A program made the translations under genes and the position numbers. Shown piece after piece: positions 61,548 through 64,000 of a stretch of DNA of 64,000 nucleotides (positions are counted from its first letter, which is position 1; the number at the start of each line of letters is the position of its first letter). Source of the stretch: Novosphingobium huizhouense (lineage in GTDB: Bacteria; Pseudomonadota; Alphaproteobacteria; Sphingomonadales; Sphingomonadaceae); assembly GCF_020179475.1 (NCBI RefSeq), contig NZ_JAILXZ010000001.1, forward strand, positions 1,302,001 to 1,366,000, in the 5' to 3' direction. Below the pieces are notes generated by a model. The model worked only from the letters and a program-made list of their open reading frames with translations. It was not told the DNA's origin and did no database searches.

Positions 61548-62825
61548 ATGACCGATCAGCCCGACCCCGCCGTGACTTCGCCCCAAGACCTCGTCGTTTC
61601 GCTCGGCCGCGCCGGGCGCGACGCCGGCCGCGTGCTGGCGCGGCTGACTCAGGCGGAAAAGGAGCACGCGCTCAAGCTCGCCGCCGCCGCGCTGCGCCGC
61701 GCCGCGCCGCAGGTGCTCGCGGCCAATGCCCGCGATGTCGCCGCGGCCGAGGCCAACGGCCTGACGCCCGCGCTGATCGACCGCCTGCGGCTCGACGAGA
61801 AGCGTTTGGAAGGCATCGCCGCGGCGATCGAGGACGTGGCCGTGCTGGCCGATCCGGTGGGCGCGTTGATCGACGAGCAGGCGCGCCCCAACGGCATGGT
61901 GCTGCAGCGCGTGCGCATTCCCATCGGCCTCATCGGCATCATTTACGAAAGCCGCCCCAACGTCACCGCCGACGCCGCGGCGCTGTGCGTGCGCTCGGGC
62001 AATGCCGTGCTGCTGCGCGGCGGCTCGGAAGCGGTCCATTCCAACCGCGCGATCCATGCGGCGCTGGTCGAAGGGCTCGTCGCGGGCGGCGTGCCGCAGG
62101 CGGCGGTGCAGCTCGTGCCCACGCAGGACCGCGCCGCGGTCGGCGCGATGCTGACCGCCGCGGGCCTGATCGACATGATCGTGCCCCGCGGCGGCAAGAG
62201 CCTCGTCGCCCGCGTTCAGGCCGAGGCGCGGGTGCCCGTGCTCGCCCACCTCGACGGCATCAACCACACTTATGTCCACCACGACGCCGATCCGGCGATG
62301 GCCAGCGCGATCGTGCGCAACGCCAAGCTGCGCCGCACCGGCATCTGCGGCGCGATGGAGACGCTGCTGGTCGATGCGACCTATCCCGACCCGCACGGCC
62401 TCGTCGCGCCGCTGCTGGCCGAGGGTTGCGAGCTGCGCGGCGATGCCCGCGCCCGCGCGATCGACCCGCGCATCGCCGCTGCAAGCGACGAGGACTGGGA
62501 CACCGAATATCTCGATTCGATCCTCTCGGTCGCGGTGGTCGACGGGCTCGACGACGCGCTCGCGCACATCGCGCGCCACTCCTCGGCGCACACCGATGCG
62601 ATCGTCACCAGCGACCAGGCCGTCGCCGACCGCTTCCTCGCCGAAGTCGACAGTGCGATCGTGATCCACAACGCCTCGAGCCAGTTCGCCGACGGCGGCG
62701 AGTTCGGCCTCGGCGCCGAGATCGGCATCGCCACCGGACGGTTGCACGCACGCGGGCCGGTCGCACTGGAAGGGCTCACCACCTACAAGTGGCTCGTCCG
62801 CGGCACGGGGCAGATCCGGCCGTAA
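61548..62825 (+). CDS. proA: Gamma-glutamyl phosphate reductase ProA
   Basis: ProA reduces gamma-glutamyl phosphate to the semialdehyde in proline synthesis. The 425-residue product has the aldehyde-dehydrogenase-like fold with GLIGIIYESRPNVTADAAAL, RGGSEAVHSNRAIHAALVEG, the catalytic-cysteine motif RRTGICGAMETLL and DGGEFGLGAEIGIATGRLHA near the end. Length matches the family. ATG 61548 follows GCAGGGCGCC; a TTGACA at 61505 with a weak -10 may be its promoter. proB is not in the window. nadD follows after one gene, as in many proteobacteria. Confidence 0.96.
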   Translation: MTDQPDPAVTSPQDLVVSLGRAGRDAGRVLARLTQAEKEHALKLAAAALRRAAPQVLAANARDVAAAEANGLTPALIDRLRLDEKRLEGIAAAIEDVAVLADPVGALIDEQARPNGMVLQRVRIPIGLIGIIYESRPNVTADAAALCVRSGNAVLLRGGSEAVHSNRAIHAALVEGLVAGGVPQAAVQLVPTQDRAAVGAMLTAAGLIDMIVPRGGKSLVARVQAEARVPVLAHLDGINHTYVHHDADPAMASAIVRNAKLRRTGICGAMETLLVDATYPDPHGLVAPLLAEGCELRGDARARAIDPRIAAASDEDWDTEYLDSILSVAVVDGLDDALAHIARHSSAHTDAIVTSDQAVADRFLAEVDSAIVIHNASSQFADGGEFGLGAEIGIATGRLHARGPVALEGLTTYKWLVRGTGQIRP

Positions 62826-62898
62826 GCGCCGCCCGCCCGGTTGACGGTCCCCTGTCACCGGCTAAACCCGGCGGCGGACGGATGCGAAAGGACAAGCA

Positions 62899-63942
62899 AT
62901 GCGCTGCAACCGACTGGGCTCGACCGGCCTGATCGTCTCCGAACTGTGCCTCGGCACGATGACCTTCGGCGTCACCAACGGCCGTTTCGGCGCGATCGCC
63001 GGGCTCGACCTCGGGGCCTCGACCGCGCTGGTGAAACAGGCGCTCGATGCGGGCATCAACTTCATCGACACCGCCAACATCTATTCCGAGGGCAAGTCGG
63101 AGGAGATCACCGGCCAGGCGCTGCGCGATCTCGGCATCAGGCGCAGCGATGTCGTCATCGCGACCAAGGCGATGGGGCCGATGGGCGCGGGGCCGAATGA
63201 TGCGGGCATGGCGCGCGTCCACCTCATGGACCAGATCGACGCCAGCCTCGCGCGGCTCGGGATGGACCATATCGACCTCTACCAGATCCACGGCTGGGAT
63301 CCGCAGACCCCGATCGAGGAGACTCTGCGCGCGCTCGACGATATCGTGCGCAGCGGCCGCGCGCGCTACGTCGGGGTGTCGAACTGGGCGGCCTGGCAGA
63401 TCATGAAGGCGCTGGGCATTTCCGAGCGGCTCGGGCTCGAACGCTTCGCCTCGCTCCAGGCCTACTACACCGTCGCCGGTCGCGATCTCGAGCGCGAGAT
63501 CGTGCCGATGCTGGCGAGCGAGGGCGTCGGGCTGATGGTGTGGAGCCCGCTTGCCGGCGGCCTGCTCTCGGGCAAGTACACGCGCGCCGGCGAAGGCGAG
63601 GGCCGCCGCGCCAGTTTCGATTTCCCGCCGGTCGAGCGCGAGCGCGCGTTCGACCTCGTCGATGCGATGCAGGCGATCGCCGCCGCCAGGGGCGCAACGG
63701 TGGCGCAGGTCGCACTGGCCTGGCTGCTCTACCAGCCGGTCGTCTCGACCGTGATCGTCGGCGCCAAGCGCGCGGACCAGCTCGCCGACAACATCGGCGC
63801 GTGCGCGGTCGAGCTCACTGCCGACGAACTGGCGCGGCTCGATGCGCTCTCGGCGCTGCCGCGCGAATATCCCGGCTGGATGTTCGAGCTTCAGGGCAGC
63901 TACCGCGCGCAGGCGGTCTCGCCGAGGCGCGTGCCGGGTTGA
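62899..63942 (+). CDS. Aldo/keto reductase
   Basis: A 347-residue NADPH-dependent aldo-keto reductase of the TIM-barrel family. The catalytic residues are visible: Asp and Tyr in FIDTANIYSEGKSE (about 55-68), Lys in VVIATKAMG (about 92), and His in DLYQIHGWDP (about 126-135). The C-terminal NADPH site VSTVIVGAKRADQLADNIGA is present. GGACAAG lies about 5 nt before ATG 62899. It overlaps nadD by 4 bp. The substrate is unknown; insertion between proA and nadD is a local rearrangement relative to the usual order. Confidence 0.92.
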   Translation: MRCNRLGSTGLIVSELCLGTMTFGVTNGRFGAIAGLDLGASTALVKQALDAGINFIDTANIYSEGKSEEITGQALRDLGIRRSDVVIATKAMGPMGAGPNDAGMARVHLMDQIDASLARLGMDHIDLYQIHGWDPQTPIEETLRALDDIVRSGRARYVGVSNWAAWQIMKALGISERLGLERFASLQAYYTVAGRDLEREIVPMLASEGVGLMVWSPLAGGLLSGKYTRAGEGEGRRASFDFPPVERERAFDLVDAMQAIAAARGATVAQVALAWLLYQPVVSTVIVGAKRADQLADNIGACAVELTADELARLDALSALPREYPGWMFELQGSYRAQAVSPRRVPG

Positions 63943-64000
63943 GTCGATCGCCGATCCATACCGGCCTGCTCGGCGGCAGCTTCAATCCTGCGCACGGCGG
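63939..64000 (+). CDS. nadD: Nicotinate-nucleotide adenylyltransferase NadD, 5' end
   Basis: The gene runs off the window; only the first 20 codons are seen. From a TTG at 63939, overlapping the reductase stop by 4 bp, they read LSRSPIHTGLLGGSFNPAHG, which contains the nucleotidyltransferase motif GGSFNPxH of NadD. NadD adenylates nicotinate mononucleotide in NAD synthesis. Its position after proA is the usual one in proteobacteria. Confidence 0.85.
   Translation, partial: MSRSPIHTGLLGGSFNPAHG

Overview
The window is G+C-rich, densely coded DNA from an alphaproteobacterium, most likely a sphingomonad of the Novosphingobium/Sphingomonas type. This rests on gene content and protein style rather than a search: a ChpT-type phosphotransferase (CtrA pathway), an RpoH sigma factor, a TonB receptor, paired tryptophan-halogenase-like flavoproteins next to a GH13 glucosidase, an OprB porin and a sphingomonad-style flagellar cluster. 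No insertion sequence, prophage or CRISPR array was seen. Three tRNAs (Leu-UAG, Thr-CGU, Gly-CCC) and RNase P RNA are present.

Positions 180-16504 are a flagellar island with two divergent arms. The minus arm is flgB-C-D-E-F-G-H-I-J-K-L-motA-motB, headed by a near-consensus sigma-54 promoter (9963-9981). The plus arm is a second MotA/MotB-like pair, flgA, flgM, a flgN-like gene, a lytic transglycosylase, flhA and fliA. Three proteins are reduced: FlgD has only its N-terminal domain, FlgE is 270 residues, and FlgH has no cysteine and so cannot be a lipoprotein. FlgJ lacks a muramidase domain, and a separate transglycosylase is encoded near flhA.

Positions 16555-25186 hold a flavin oxidoreductase/SDR pair behind a perfect palindrome, an L,D-transpeptidase, a membrane aspartic protease, a DUF418 protein, and a module of an orphan ParA ATPase and a ribbon-helix-helix protein flanked by two SPOR-domain proteins. 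A CtrA-like box lies between the divergent parts of that module.

Positions 25212-35473 hold pyrB with a metal-ligand-less dihydroorotase homologue, sppA, tRNA-Leu, and the proteostasis set tig, clpP and clpX, with an amidase gene inserted on the opposite strand. Trigger factor carries a Lys/Ala-rich tail. Positions 35502-46180 hold a fasciclin protein with a hairpin over its ribosome-binding site, a His-rich CDF transporter, rnpB, amiD, chpT, a JAMM protease, a chemoreceptor translationally coupled to a porin, rluD, rpoH and mtgA.

Positions 46215-58574 hold a TonB receptor, a PPP-family phosphatase, an outer-membrane protein, a glyoxalase, tRNA-Thr, a decayed patch (an HD-domain gene lacking its HD motif and a restriction-helicase fragment), then the halogenase-like pair and GH13 operon, and tRNA-Gly. 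The end of the window has a secreted protein with an internal domain duplication, an overlapping bactofilin/M23 peptidase pair, proA, an aldo-keto reductase and the start of nadD.
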